NCBI GenBank assembly: GCA_903932145.1
Contig: CAIZFE010000027.1
Span: forward strand, 52,919-116,918
Source of the DNA: an uncultured Rhodopila sp.
GTDB taxonomy: Bacteria; Pseudomonadota; Alphaproteobacteria; Acetobacterales; Acetobacteraceae
Reading direction: 5' to 3'
Length of the DNA: 64,000 nt
The position numbers and the translations under genes were made by a program. Positions 1-7,137 of the stretch are shown here, piece by piece; position 1 is the first letter of the stretch, and every line of letters begins with the position of its first letter. The notes beneath the pieces were generated by a model. It was not told the DNA's origin, ran no database searches, and worked only from the letters and a program-made list of their open reading frames with translations.

Positions 1-891
1 CAGTTGGAGCGGCTGAAACTCGGCCCCGCCGAACTGCATGCCGTCAACCCCCGGCTCGTGATCGCTCGCATTTCCGGTTACGGCCAGGACGGGCCGTATC
101 GCGACAAACCGGCGTTCGGCGCAATCGGAGAGGCCGTCGGGGGGTTACGGCATTTGACCGGACATCCCGGCGGGACAACCGATTTACCGCCGCCGCGGTG
201 CGGGATTTCCATCAGCGACGATTTGGCCGGGTTGTATGCGGCGATCGGCCTGCTATCCGCGGTTTGGCAGCGTGATGGGATGGGGACGGGTGTCGGCCGG
301 GTGGTCGATGTGAACCTGGTGGACAGCGTGTTCAGCCTGATGGAGGGCATGCTGCCGGAATACGCGCTGGACGGACGCGTCCGGCAGCCGGCCGGCGCGG
401 CGCTGCAGACGGCGTCTCCGACCAACACGTATCCCTGCGCCGATGGGCGGTGGCTGTGCATCGCCGGGAATTCGGACCTGATTTTTGCGCGGCTGATGGC
501 GGCGATCGGACGGCCGGAGATGGCGGGCGATCCATTGTACGCAACCAACGGATTGCGGTGCGATCATCGGGCCGGGTTGGACGTGGCGATTGCGGCTTGG
601 ACGCGGACGCTGGATGCCAGGGAGGCCGAGGCGATCCTGGAGGCGGCGGATGTGCCGTGCTCGCGCCTGTTCGACATCGCCGATTGCGCCACCGACCCGC
701 ATTTCCGCGCCAGGCAGTCGGTGCAGGATGTTAATGACCCGCTGATCGGGAAGACGCTGCATCCGGGGCCGACGATCCGCCTGGACGGCGAACGGCCGGA
801 GGACGTGGTCCGCTGGACCGGGCCTGCGGTTGGTGCCCATACAGATCATGTGTTGCATACGCTGCTGGGATTGCCGCGGGTGCCGGCCTGA
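1..891 (+). CDS. CaiB/BaiF family (class III) CoA-transferase, 5' end cut by window
   Basis: This frame is open from the first base, so the N-terminus lies outside the window; about 295 residues are visible. They show the class III CoA-transferase pattern: NPRLVIARISGYGQDGPY, then a KPAFGAIGEAVGG segment, an ISISDDLAGLYAAIGLLSAV helix and a C-terminal domain with TNTYPCADGRW. Family members move CoA between an acyl-CoA and a free carboxylic acid through a catalytic Asp, which should lie upstream of or close to the window edge. The substrate cannot be read from the sequence. The next gene is a lipoprotein and is not obviously related. The family call is firm. Confidence 0.9.
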   Translation, partial: QLERLKLGPAELHAVNPRLVIARISGYGQDGPYRDKPAFGAIGEAVGGLRHLTGHPGGTTDLPPPRCGISISDDLAGLYAAIGLLSAVWQRDGMGTGVGRVVDVNLVDSVFSLMEGMLPEYALDGRVRQPAGAALQTASPTNTYPCADGRWLCIAGNSDLIFARLMAAIGRPEMAGDPLYATNGLRCDHRAGLDVAIAAWTRTLDAREAEAILEAADVPCSRLFDIADCATDPHFRARQSVQDVNDPLIGKTLHPGPTIRLDGERPEDVVRWTGPAVGAHTDHVLHTLLGLPRVPA

Positions 892-959
892 TCGGTGTGT
901 TGTTGCATCTTCTTTGCCGGGTGGGGGATAACGCGAGGTGGCTGCCACCCGAGGGGTCT

Positions 960-1472
960 ATGCGTCTCTGTTTGATTCCGTTGCTGTGTTTGGGGTTGGC
1001 GGCGTGCGGGACGGAGTCCGGCGGCGTCAGCGCGGCGATCGAGTGCGCCCCGTTCGCCCGCGCCCTGACGGGGGTTTCGCTGTCGGGAGCAGGCGCGGAT
1101 TGGTGGTCACAGGCCGCGGGCCGTTACACCCGCTCCCAAAAACCCGAGGTCGGCAGTGTGCTGGTGTTCCGCCGGTCGGAACGGCTGCCCTACGGGCATG
1201 TCGCGGTGGTGTCGGGGGTGACGTCGCGGCGGCAGATCATGGTGACCCAGGCGAACTGGGTGCATCACGTGGTGACCGAGGAACAGCCGGTTGTCGATGT
1301 GTCTCGCGACGGAGACTGGAGCGCGGTAAGGGTGTGGTGGCCGCCCTCCGGTCAAATGGGCGGCGGGGCATATGCGACGTTCGGGTTCATCCGTCCGGAT
1401 CATCCGGTTGGACATGACCGGCTGGTGGCGGCCACGCCGTCGGCGATCCGGGTGGCGGAGAGCGGGCGGTAG
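960..1472 (+). CDS. CHAP-domain lipoprotein (putative peptidoglycan amidase)
   Basis: A 170-residue protein. An upstream in-frame start at 897 exists, but the ATG at 960 gives a clean lipoprotein signal: MRLCLIPLLCLGLAAC with lipobox LAAC. The mature part has a CHAP-like layout. A Cys follows the lipidation region (IECAPFARALTGV), then come an ADWWSQAAGRY segment, a PEVGSVLVFRR strand and a GHVAVVSGV stretch that carries the expected catalytic His. CHAP domains act as cell-wall amidases or endopeptidases using Cys and His. Periplasmic, membrane-anchored location is inferred from the lipobox. The family call is likely; activity is inferred. Confidence 0.8.
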   Translation: MRLCLIPLLCLGLAACGTESGGVSAAIECAPFARALTGVSLSGAGADWWSQAAGRYTRSQKPEVGSVLVFRRSERLPYGHVAVVSGVTSRRQIMVTQANWVHHVVTEEQPVVDVSRDGDWSAVRVWWPPSGQMGGGAYATFGFIRPDHPVGHDRLVAATPSAIRVAESGR

Positions 1473-1474
1473 AT

Positions 1475-1765
1475 TTAGAATTCCAATTCCACGTCCCGGC
1501 TCACGCTGCCACGCAGGCGGACGAGGTGCTCGGCGAAAGTGTCTTCCGCGGCCAGTGTCACCGGTTCGGTTAGGACCTCCCCACCCAGATCCGGTGCCCG
1601 GTCGAAAATCCGCATCAGGCTGATCGCGGCGGGATCGGGGCGATTTCGGCCCTGCTCCCAATTTTGCAAAGTGCGCACGTCGAGCCCGAGCAGATCGGCG
1701 TAATCACTTTGCGACAGACCGCGGCGGGCGCGCATCTCGGCGATGTTTACTTGCTGGCCAGACAC
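1475..1765 (-). CDS. Xre-type helix-turn-helix regulator
   Basis: A 96-residue protein with a GTG start preceded by GGAAG seven bases upstream. Residues 8-60 form a classic Xre/NadS-like HTH: IAEMRARRGLSQSDYADLLG followed by VRTLQNWEQGRNRPDP. The C-terminal third is short and acidic. It is the last gene of a three-gene minus-strand cassette (2303 to 1475) of small proteins and lies 18 bases after the preceding gene. The arrangement resembles toxin-antitoxin or autoregulated cassettes, where the HTH protein would be the antitoxin or repressor; that role is inferred. DNA binding is well supported. Confidence 0.85.
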   Translation of the reverse strand: MSGQQVNIAEMRARRGLSQSDYADLLGLDVRTLQNWEQGRNRPDPAAISLMRIFDRAPDLGGEVLTEPVTLAAEDTFAEHLVRLRGSVSRDVELEF

Positions 1766-1783
1766 CGGCAGCTTCCGCCGCAG

Positions 1784-2074
1784 TTAGACATGCATGGCCG
1801 CAAGTTCGCCCGCCAGATCATTAAGATTTCCCGTTTTACTTACCGCACAGACCGACCAGCTAAGCTCCGCCAACCGATTGATGGCATCATGCGCCTGCTT
1901 CAACGTCAGTCCCGCGGCAAACAGCCGGCGAGCGACCGATACGCCCTTATCGAGCGCACCGACCCGATGCAGCACAACGACCACGGAATCCTCAGAAGAC
2001 AAGGAGGCGCGGGACACGTCCCGGACCGGCCCCAGACGTGCGAGTCGCACCTTCAATTCGGAGTTGATCGACAT
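1784..2074 (-). CDS. Small protein with a possible L7/L12-like C-terminal fold
   Basis: A 96-residue protein that I do not recognise by name. The start has AAAGG nine to ten bases upstream. After a polar N-terminus there is a VVVVLHRVGALDKGVSVARR strand-helix unit, then AAGLTLKQAHDAINRLAE and an ELAAMHV tail. The LTLKQAHDAINRL helix recalls the C-terminal fold of ribosomal protein L7/L12, which also occurs in small regulatory proteins. It sits between another small protein gene (overlapping by 83 bases) and an HTH gene, so the three may be one functional unit. Function unknown. Confidence 0.6.
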   Translation of the reverse strand: MSINSELKVRLARLGPVRDVSRASLSSEDSVVVVLHRVGALDKGVSVARRLFAAGLTLKQAHDAINRLAELSWSVCAVSKTGNLNDLAGELAAMHV

Positions 2075-2303
2075 TGAGGTTTACCTTTGCCCATTTGATC
2101 AGTTCTCGTAGTGACGCTGGACCGAGCGAATTGCGACCACTGCCTTGGATGTGCAATCCACGCAATACGGCAGTCCGGCCGGAGAATTCCACATCCGTCA
2201 GTATGGCGAGGACAGCAGCATCAGCACATTGCGGTTGTCTTCGGAGAAACCGCCATGTTCGGTCAGTTTCGTCCCACCCGTTCAGATCACCCTCGTCTGT
2301 CAC
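1992..2303 (-). CDS. Hypothetical small protein, first gene of HTH cassette
   Basis: A 103-residue reading frame starting at GTG 2303; no convincing ribosome-binding site was seen, so the start is uncertain. The sequence looks protein-like: VLAILTDVEFSGRTAVLRGL, SLGPASLRELIKWAKV and QLRIEGATRTSGAGPGRVPR, which gives an alpha/beta order with a conserved-looking Gly/Arg-rich tail. It overlaps the following gene by 83 bases, unusually long for two real genes, so one of the starts may be wrong. Its position ahead of a small protein and an HTH regulator suggests a toxin-like or regulated partner, but no function can be assigned. Confidence 0.5.
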   Translation of the reverse strand: MTDEGDLNGWDETDRTWRFLRRQPQCADAAVLAILTDVEFSGRTAVLRGLHIQGSGRNSLGPASLRELIKWAKVNLNVDQLRIEGATRTSGAGPGRVPRLLVF

Positions 2304-2375
2304 GGCGATAAAGTCGGCCCCCTGCCGTTTTCAAACGGTCTTCCGGGGAGTGAAGGGTTCATTCTCCTCAAGCAT

Positions 2376-2401
2376 AGAACCCTCACCTCTCGCCAGACGT
2401 T
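2376..2401 (+). promoter_or_regulatory. Candidate EcfG (general stress) promoter
   Basis: AGAAC at 2376-2380, 17 bases, then CGTT at 2398-2401. The alphaproteobacterial EcfG consensus is GGAAC-N16/17-CGTT, so this differs by one base. It lies 52 bases before the PRC-barrel gene, a class often found in general stress regulons. Confidence 0.5.
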
Positions 2402-2453
2402 ATGCGCTTGTCTGCCACGCGTTGCGGCAGTCTGTTAAAGGAGGAGATCGATT

Positions 2454-2825
2454 ATGGCCGACATTAATAATCCCTCGGACACAGGTGGCCACCTGATCGC
2501 GGCGAGCAAAGTCAACGGGACCTCGGTCTACAACCGTGCCGGCGAAAAACTTGGTTCTGTTTACGACGTGATGATCAATAAGAGTTCCGGAAAATCGGAA
2601 TACGCGATCATGAGCTTTGGCGGATTTCTCGGGATCGGTGACAAATACCATCCGCTGCCCTGGCAATCTCTGACCTATGATGAGAGGCAGGGCGGTTACG
2701 TTGTCGATATCGACCGCTCGCGTCTGGAAGGCGCGCCGGCCTATTCAACGACCGATCAAGACAATTGGAACGATCCAGCTTACGGGCGTCGGGTTGACGA
2801 CTATTATGGACCATCGACGCTTTGA
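2454..2825 (+). CDS. PRC-barrel domain protein, cytoplasmic
   Basis: A 123-residue protein with a very strong ribosome-binding site (AAAGGAGG, about 10 bases before ATG). Residues 13-85 form a PRC-barrel: LIAASKVNGTSVYNRAGEKL, GSVYDVMINKSSGKSEYAIM and FGGFLGIGDKYHPLPWQSL. The acidic, Tyr-rich tail (DDYYGP) is typical of the alphaproteobacterial stress type. There is no signal peptide. The convergent gene at 2890-3279 encodes an exported PRC-barrel protein, so the two may act in different compartments. An EcfG-like promoter upstream suggests stress induction. Biochemical function of the family is poorly known. Confidence 0.9.
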   Translation: MADINNPSDTGGHLIAASKVNGTSVYNRAGEKLGSVYDVMINKSSGKSEYAIMSFGGFLGIGDKYHPLPWQSLTYDERQGGYVVDIDRSRLEGAPAYSTTDQDNWNDPAYGRRVDDYYGPSTL

Positions 2826-2831
2826 TGGTAT

Positions 2832-2866
2832 TGTGTTCACCGGCGGTCCAACCGCCGGTGAACACA
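2832..2866. terminator. Bidirectional hairpin between convergent PRC-barrel genes
   Basis: Perfect 16-base inverted repeat (2832-2847 and 2851-2866) with a 3-base loop, located seven bases after one stop codon and 24 bases before the end of the convergent gene. It has no long T tract, but its position fits a shared terminator for both genes. Confidence 0.7.
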
Positions 2867-2889
2867 CGAATGCATATCCCGTCCGGACT

Positions 2890-3279
2890 TCAGCCGTTAT
2901 ACTCTACGCTTGGCATATTTTTGAGTTCATCTTTACTACCACCCGGCATTACGACCTTGTTTCCATCGCCGATTTGAATTTTATCGAACGGAACCGATAC
3001 CAGCTTTCCACCGATCCCGAGGAAACTCCCAACCGACAGGACCGCCATGGCAACTTGATTCTGCCGGCTGAGAAACAGGTCGGATACAGTACCCACTTGC
3101 TCATTCTGCTCATTATAAACCGTTGCTCCAATAATTTTTGACGCTCGGATTCCGTTCTCCAGCCGCACGGAACTGACCTCAACCTTCGGGTCGGCCGGGT
3201 TACCCTGCATTTGTTGTGCGAGCACCGGTGCTATCAATGCGAACGAAACAACCAAGGCTCCTGCAAGAATCCGTGTCAT
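2890..3279 (-). CDS. Exported PRC-barrel domain protein
   Basis: A 129-residue protein. The ATG at 3279 was chosen over one 33 bases upstream because AGGAGG lies just before it and it starts a clean signal peptide (MTRILAGALVVSFALIAPVLA, cleavage after AQA-like residues around 20-23). The mature part holds a PRC-barrel: GIRASKIIGATVYNEQNEQV, VSDLFLSRQNQVAMAVLSV and a GSFLGIGGKLVSVPFDKI segment. The motif order matches its convergent neighbour but this copy is predicted to be periplasmic. Function unknown beyond the fold. Confidence 0.88.
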   Translation of the reverse strand: MTRILAGALVVSFALIAPVLAQQMQGNPADPKVEVSSVRLENGIRASKIIGATVYNEQNEQVGTVSDLFLSRQNQVAMAVLSVGSFLGIGGKLVSVPFDKIQIGDGNKVVMPGGSKDELKNMPSVEYNG

Positions 3280-3406
3280 GTGAACCTCCTCCTTCCGGCG
3301 AGGAACGCCCAAATGGGCTCATCGGTTTCCCCGGTTCAGATAAACGATCCGAACGAGGTAACACTTTCCGGTGGCTTTCCGCACAAGATCCTGTTCGTCG
3401 CCCCCG

Positions 3407-3934
3407 TCAGCTTCGGCACACGGTTCCTCGGATCGTTTGGCAACTCTCGTACAAAATCATCATGTGACCACGCTGCTCGAACATCTCGACCTCTCGCATG
3501 CCAATGCCGCCGAGTACCATCCGCGAGCCGAAATTACTCGCCCGCGCCACAGCCACTATCAGCGGCAAACCCGCCTGATCATGTCCGAACCGCAGCGCCG
3601 CGTGCGCCGCCTCCCGGGCGAGGCCGCGGCCCTGGGCTTCGTGCGTGACAGCGAACCGCAACGCCACGCCGCGTCCATCCGGACGGTGTTCCAACCCGGT
3701 GATGCCGACGAAACGACCGTTCTCCCGCACCGCCCATATGCCAAAACCATATTGGCCCCAGTTCGTTACATCCCTGGCGAGGTCGTCGGCCGTTTGCGCG
3801 GCGTTGCGGACGCCACCGAGCATCACGGCGAAGACCGAAGGGTCCGATTTGAAGATGCGCAGATCTGCGAGATCAGCGCCGCCCACCGGCGTCAGCACCA
3901 GCCGCCCGGTCCGCACGATCCAGACCGGGCTCAT
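3407..3934 (-). CDS. GNAT family N-acetyltransferase (RimJ/RimL-like)
   Basis: A 175-residue protein with the RimJ/RimL-type layout. It starts with VRTGRLVLTPVGGADLADL, has a central GFGIWAVRENGRFVGITGLE strand pair and an acetyl-CoA loop HEAQGRGLAREAAHAAL matching the Q-x-x-G-x-G/A motif. It then reads IVAVARASNFGSRMVLGGIGM, the usual asparagine-containing segment after the CoA site. Such enzymes acetylate amino groups of proteins, amino acids or small molecules; the substrate is unknown. It lies 15 bases after the aldolase-family gene on the same strand and may be co-transcribed. Confidence 0.88.
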   Translation of the reverse strand: MSPVWIVRTGRLVLTPVGGADLADLRIFKSDPSVFAVMLGGVRNAAQTADDLARDVTNWGQYGFGIWAVRENGRFVGITGLEHRPDGRGVALRFAVTHEAQGRGLAREAAHAALRFGHDQAGLPLIVAVARASNFGSRMVLGGIGMREVEMFEQRGHMMILYESCQTIRGTVCRS

Positions 3935-3949
3935 GACGCGCGGCTGAGA

Positions 3950-4693
3950 TCAGTCGCGGAAACCCGGATCGATCGTATCGAGTTGTCGGAGATACGCCGG
4001 CCACTCCGCCGACGCCCGCCCCCGGTCGTGTTTTTCGTATTGCGCCGCAACCCGTTCACACACCTCTGCCGGGATCTCGACCAATTCGGCGCCCGTCGCT
4101 TCCATTTGTAGCTGAATTCTGGATGCGCGCACGAACTCCTTCATCAAACTGAATGCCTCGCGGGCGGTTTCGCCCACCGTGGTGATCCCGTGGTGACGCA
4201 TGATCAGCGCTCGGTTTGTGCCCAACGCGGCGACGATGCGCTCGCGTTCGTCAAAACCGTCGGTCAGGCCTTCGTAATTGTGGTAACCCACCCGGTTGTA
4301 AAACCGCATCGCGTTCTGCGACAGCATCCGCAGCCCGTGCTTCAGGCCGGAGATCGCGATGCCTTCCTCCGGGTGGACATGCACCGAGCAGTGCACGTCC
4401 GGACGGCCGCGCATGACACCACTATGCAGCGTGAAGCCGGGCCGGTTGACGCCGAACCGCTCGTCCAGGTCGTCGTCCATGCTGACTTCGACGAGGTTGG
4501 AGGCGGTGACTTCCGTATACAGCAGTTCGTGCCGCTTGATCAGGAAATGCCGCGGATTGGACGGCACGCGCATGGCGGCGTGGTTGAAGATGACATCGCC
4601 CCAGCCGTGATGCGCCAGCAGGCGATACACCGCGGCAAGGTCCAGTCTGGCCTGCAAGTCGGCCTCGGCATGAAGTCCGGTTTCAGCGTCCAT
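3950..4693 (-). CDS. Class II aldolase/adducin family protein
   Basis: A 247-residue protein. The ATG at 4693 has AGGGAGGG eight bases upstream and was preferred over the one 21 bases earlier. The class II aldolase fold is clear: LAAVYRLLAHHGWGDVIFNH near the N-terminus, the zinc-binding HVHPEEGIAISGL at about residue 110, a YHNYEGLTDG segment and a second metal-site motif IMRHHGITTVGETAREAF. Members cleave or decarboxylate sugar-acid or phosphate-sugar compounds, or are structural homologues without known activity. The substrate is not evident. Confidence 0.88.
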   Translation of the reverse strand: MDAETGLHAEADLQARLDLAAVYRLLAHHGWGDVIFNHAAMRVPSNPRHFLIKRHELLYTEVTASNLVEVSMDDDLDERFGVNRPGFTLHSGVMRGRPDVHCSVHVHPEEGIAISGLKHGLRMLSQNAMRFYNRVGYHNYEGLTDGFDERERIVAALGTNRALIMRHHGITTVGETAREAFSLMKEFVRASRIQLQMEATGAELVEIPAEVCERVAAQYEKHDRGRASAEWPAYLRQLDTIDPGFRD

Positions 4694-4751
4694 TGATATG
4701 CCCTCCCTTTGCATAAAACGTTACCGCCGAGCGGACGATGGGGCAATCCGG

Positions 4752-5138
4752 TCACCAGAGGCGGGCGACACCGTAGGAATCGAACGGGCGCTCATTGGAA
4801 ACCAGGACCAGTTGATCCAGCATCGCCTGAGCGATCAGCATGCGATCGAACGGGTCGCGGTGGGGTCCTGGCAATGCGCCCGCCGCCTGGCCGTGGCGAA
4901 CACTGACCGCCAGGCCGCTGAAGCCTTGGTCGCTGATTGCCGCGTCCAGATCGGCGACAATAGCAGCAACGCCTGGCAGTTTCCCCAGACGATACTTGGT
5001 CGTTATTTCCCAGGCGGACGCCGCACTGATGAAAATGGTGTTGTCTTCATCGGCTATGGCTCGGCTCGCGGCAGCTGAGAGGGCGTGATCGCCAACAACC
5101 CACCAAAGGAAAGCGTGCGTATCCAACAACAGCTTCAC
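4752..5138 (-). CDS. VapC-family toxin (PIN-domain ribonuclease)
   Basis: A 128-residue PIN-domain protein. Acidic residues expected at the Mg-dependent RNase site are visible: D6 (MKLLLDTHAFLWW), E44 in SAWEITTKYRLGKL, and D95/D98 in HRDPFDRMLIAQA, followed by LVLVSNERPFDSYGV. This is the HipC/VapC subtype usually paired with a Phd-like antitoxin, which is encoded four bases upstream. VapC toxins cleave tRNA or rRNA when freed from antitoxin. The module is intact. Confidence 0.93.
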   Translation of the reverse strand: MKLLLDTHAFLWWVVGDHALSAAASRAIADEDNTIFISAASAWEITTKYRLGKLPGVAAIVADLDAAISDQGFSGLAVSVRHGQAAGALPGPHRDPFDRMLIAQAMLDQLVLVSNERPFDSYGVARLW

Positions 5139-5142
5139 GCCG

Positions 5143-5373
5143 TTATTCCCACGCCGCCAATTCCTCTTCCGGGAGAGGATCGAAAAACTCGGGACCGACC
5201 GTTACGATCCCCTTCAGGGCGCCCGGGCGCCGTTTGCTGGCCGGTGGATGGAAGGGCACGAGTTTGGCGATCGGATGCTTGCCGCGGGCCAACACAATCT
5301 CCTCCCCCGCTTCGACGCGGGCCAGAAGCTGAGACAAGGTGGTCTTGGCGGTGTGAATGGTGACGATTTCCAT
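5143..5373 (-). CDS. Phd/YefM-family antitoxin
   Basis: A 76-residue protein. The ATG at 5373 follows GGAGAGGAAG and was preferred over one 12 bases upstream that lies inside the operator. Residues 3-40 form the Phd/YefM DNA-binding part: VTIHTAKTTLSQLLARVEAG, then EEIVLARGKHPIAKLVPF. The C-terminal EFFDPLPEEELAAWE would wrap the PIN toxin. It is immediately upstream of the vapC gene. Autorepression through the palindromes upstream is expected. Confidence 0.92.
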   Translation of the reverse strand: MEIVTIHTAKTTLSQLLARVEAGEEIVLARGKHPIAKLVPFHPPASKRRPGALKGIVTVGPEFFDPLPEEELAAWE

Positions 5374-5383
5374 CTTCCTCTCC

Positions 5384-5407
5384 ATTAGCTAATCAATATT
5401 AGCTAAT
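5384..5407. promoter_or_regulatory. Operator of the vapBC-like module
   Basis: Two identical 10-base palindromes, ATTAGCTAAT, at 5384-5393 and 5398-5407, centre-to-centre 14 bases, directly ahead of the antitoxin gene. Paired palindromes are the usual binding sites for Phd/VapB autorepression. Confidence 0.65.
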
Positions 5408-5471
5408 TTTGACCGGTTTGTCTATCGGCATCATCGACACTACGATGGGCGCCCCCGTGGAGGAGACCATC

Positions 5472-5870
5472 ATGCCGCTCAAGAAAGGCTACAAACAGCT
5501 TCTCGCCGAAGCCAACGCCGAAATTGAAACACTGCCGGTGGAGGCCGCCATCGCCCTGCATGGCCAGCCGGACGTCGTGTTCGTCGATCTGCGCGACCCG
5601 CGGGAGATGGACCGCGAGGGCAAAATGCCTGCCGCTTTCGCCTGCACGCGCGGCATGCTGGAGTTTTGGATCGATCCGGAAAGCCCCTACGGCAAGCCAA
5701 TTTTCACCGAATCCAAGCGCTTTGTCTTCTTCTGCGCGGGCGGCCTACGCTCGGCGCTGGCGGCAAAAACCGCTCAGGATATGGGGTTGGAGAACGTCGC
5801 CCATATCGACGGCGGCTTCGGCGCCTGGAAGCAAGCCGGCGGCCCGGTGACCGCTCCGAAAACCACCTAA
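5472..5870 (+). CDS. Rhodanese-like sulfurtransferase
   Basis: A 132-residue single-domain rhodanese. The start at 5472 has GGAGGAG upstream and begins at MPLKKGYKQLLAEANAEI. Motifs in order: VVFVDLRDPREMDREGKMPA, then an aromatic-rich LEFWIDPESPYG and the active loop FVFFCAGGLRSALAA. The loop has the Cys nucleophile and the C-x-G-G-x-R-S shape of sulfurtransferases. The end reads HIDGGFGAWKQAGGPV. It probably carries sulfane sulfur as a persulfide. It is 15 bases ahead of a creatininase-family gene on the same strand. Confidence 0.92.
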   Translation: MPLKKGYKQLLAEANAEIETLPVEAAIALHGQPDVVFVDLRDPREMDREGKMPAAFACTRGMLEFWIDPESPYGKPIFTESKRFVFFCAGGLRSALAAKTAQDMGLENVAHIDGGFGAWKQAGGPVTAPKTT

Positions 5871-5885
5871 ACCAAGGACAATCGC

Positions 5886-6638
5886 ATGCTGTTGCAGCAC
5901 CAGACCTGGCAGGAAGTCGAAACGTACCTGACTCAGTCGAAGGGGATCATCATCCCGATCGGGTCCACCGAACAGCATGGGCCGAACGGCCTGATCGGCA
6001 CCGACGCGATCTGCGCCGAGGTGATTGCCAAGGCGGTCGGCGAGTCCGCCGGCGCCATGGTTGGTCCGACCATCGGGGTCGGTATCGCGGTGCATCACAT
6101 GGGGTTCGCCGGCTCGATGACCGTCAAGCCGTCCACCCTGATCGCGATCATCCACGACTACGTCCTGTCGCTGGCACGTCATGGCTTTCGCCGCTTCCTG
6201 TTCATCAACGGCCACGGCGGCAACATCGCCACCGTGCAAGCCGCGTTCTCTGAAATCTATGCGGAATTCGAGGGCGCGTTCGGCAAACCCGGCGACGACG
6301 AATTGCGCTGCCGCCTGGCCAACTGGTGGGACGGCAAGGCCATGGGCGCTCTGGCAAAAGAGATCTTTGGCGACGACGAAGGCAGCCACGCCACGGCCAG
6401 TGAAGTGGCGCTCACCCAGTACGTCTTGCCGGACACGATCAAGGACGTGATGCTTGATCCGCCGCGCGCCCCGTCCGGCCGCTTCCATGGTCCCGCCGAT
6501 TACCGCCGCCGCTTCCCGGACGGCCGCATCGGGTCCAATCCCGGACTGGCGAGTCCGGACAAAGGCCAGCGGTTTTTCGAGACATCCGTGCCGGAACTGG
6601 TGAAAACCTATACCAGCTTCATCGGAGAGAACGCGTAG
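5886..6638 (+). CDS. Creatininase-family amidohydrolase
   Basis: A 250-residue protein with the metal ligands of the creatininase family: E29 and H31 in IPIGSTEQHGPNG, D40 in LIGTDAICAEVIAKA, a His pair in GIAVHHMGFAGSM, and INGHGGN around residue 110. Family members hydrolyse cyclic amides such as creatinine, or deformylate intermediates as in riboflavin and mycofactocin pathways. The true substrate here is unknown. It is co-directional with the rhodanese gene and probably shares its transcript. Confidence 0.88.
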   Translation: MLLQHQTWQEVETYLTQSKGIIIPIGSTEQHGPNGLIGTDAICAEVIAKAVGESAGAMVGPTIGVGIAVHHMGFAGSMTVKPSTLIAIIHDYVLSLARHGFRRFLFINGHGGNIATVQAAFSEIYAEFEGAFGKPGDDELRCRLANWWDGKAMGALAKEIFGDDEGSHATASEVALTQYVLPDTIKDVMLDPPRAPSGRFHGPADYRRRFPDGRIGSNPGLASPDKGQRFFETSVPELVKTYTSFIGENA

Positions 6639-6708
6639 CCTCGCAAAGGGTGTTACCGGACCCGGCGCGACCTTATCTGAACTGTGTCTCATCAAGGAGC
6701 ACCGGACA

Positions 6709-7137
6709 GTGACATGGAAACGCATCACGGATACGGAAACGGTGGTCGGCATGCTGCCGGCCTGGTTCGGCCGCCGGATGGTTGGGCTGCGCGGGTCTTT
6801 CGGACTGCTGCTGACCACAGGCGACGTGCTGCGGCTGACCTCAATCGCTGCTGTCCATCAGTCGTCGGACGGGATTATCCTATTGGATATTCTGCTCGAT
6901 CATGCGGGCGTGCCTGATGGCGTGGATCTCGCGTGGCGGAGCAAGCATTTCATCGGATCGCCCGTTCAGGGGGCGTCGGTGGCAACGGTCAATCTCGCCC
7001 ATATCGTCGCGGCCGTCGAATTCACCGTGGCCGAAATGGCGATCAATCCGGGTGACAGCTCCGTGCTGTTCAATGATGAGATCGAGGCGGACAACGACGC
7101 CGAACCGACCGAGGCGGTCAGTCAGTCATCGGAGTGA
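6709..7137 (+). CDS. Conserved-looking hypothetical protein
   Basis: A 142-residue protein starting at GTG with AAGGAG nine bases upstream. I do not recognise a family. The sequence is beta-rich: MVGLRGSFGLLLTTGDVLRL, GIILLDILLDHAG and VATVNLAHIVAAVEFTVAEM, with an acidic unstructured tail. No signal peptide or membrane segment is apparent. Its last 20 bases overlap the end of the convergent DUF3750 gene. Function unknown. Confidence 0.6.
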   Translation: MTWKRITDTETVVGMLPAWFGRRMVGLRGSFGLLLTTGDVLRLTSIAAVHQSSDGIILLDILLDHAGVPDGVDLAWRSKHFIGSPVQGASVATVNLAHIVAAVEFTVAEMAINPGDSSVLFNDEIEADNDAEPTEAVSQSSE

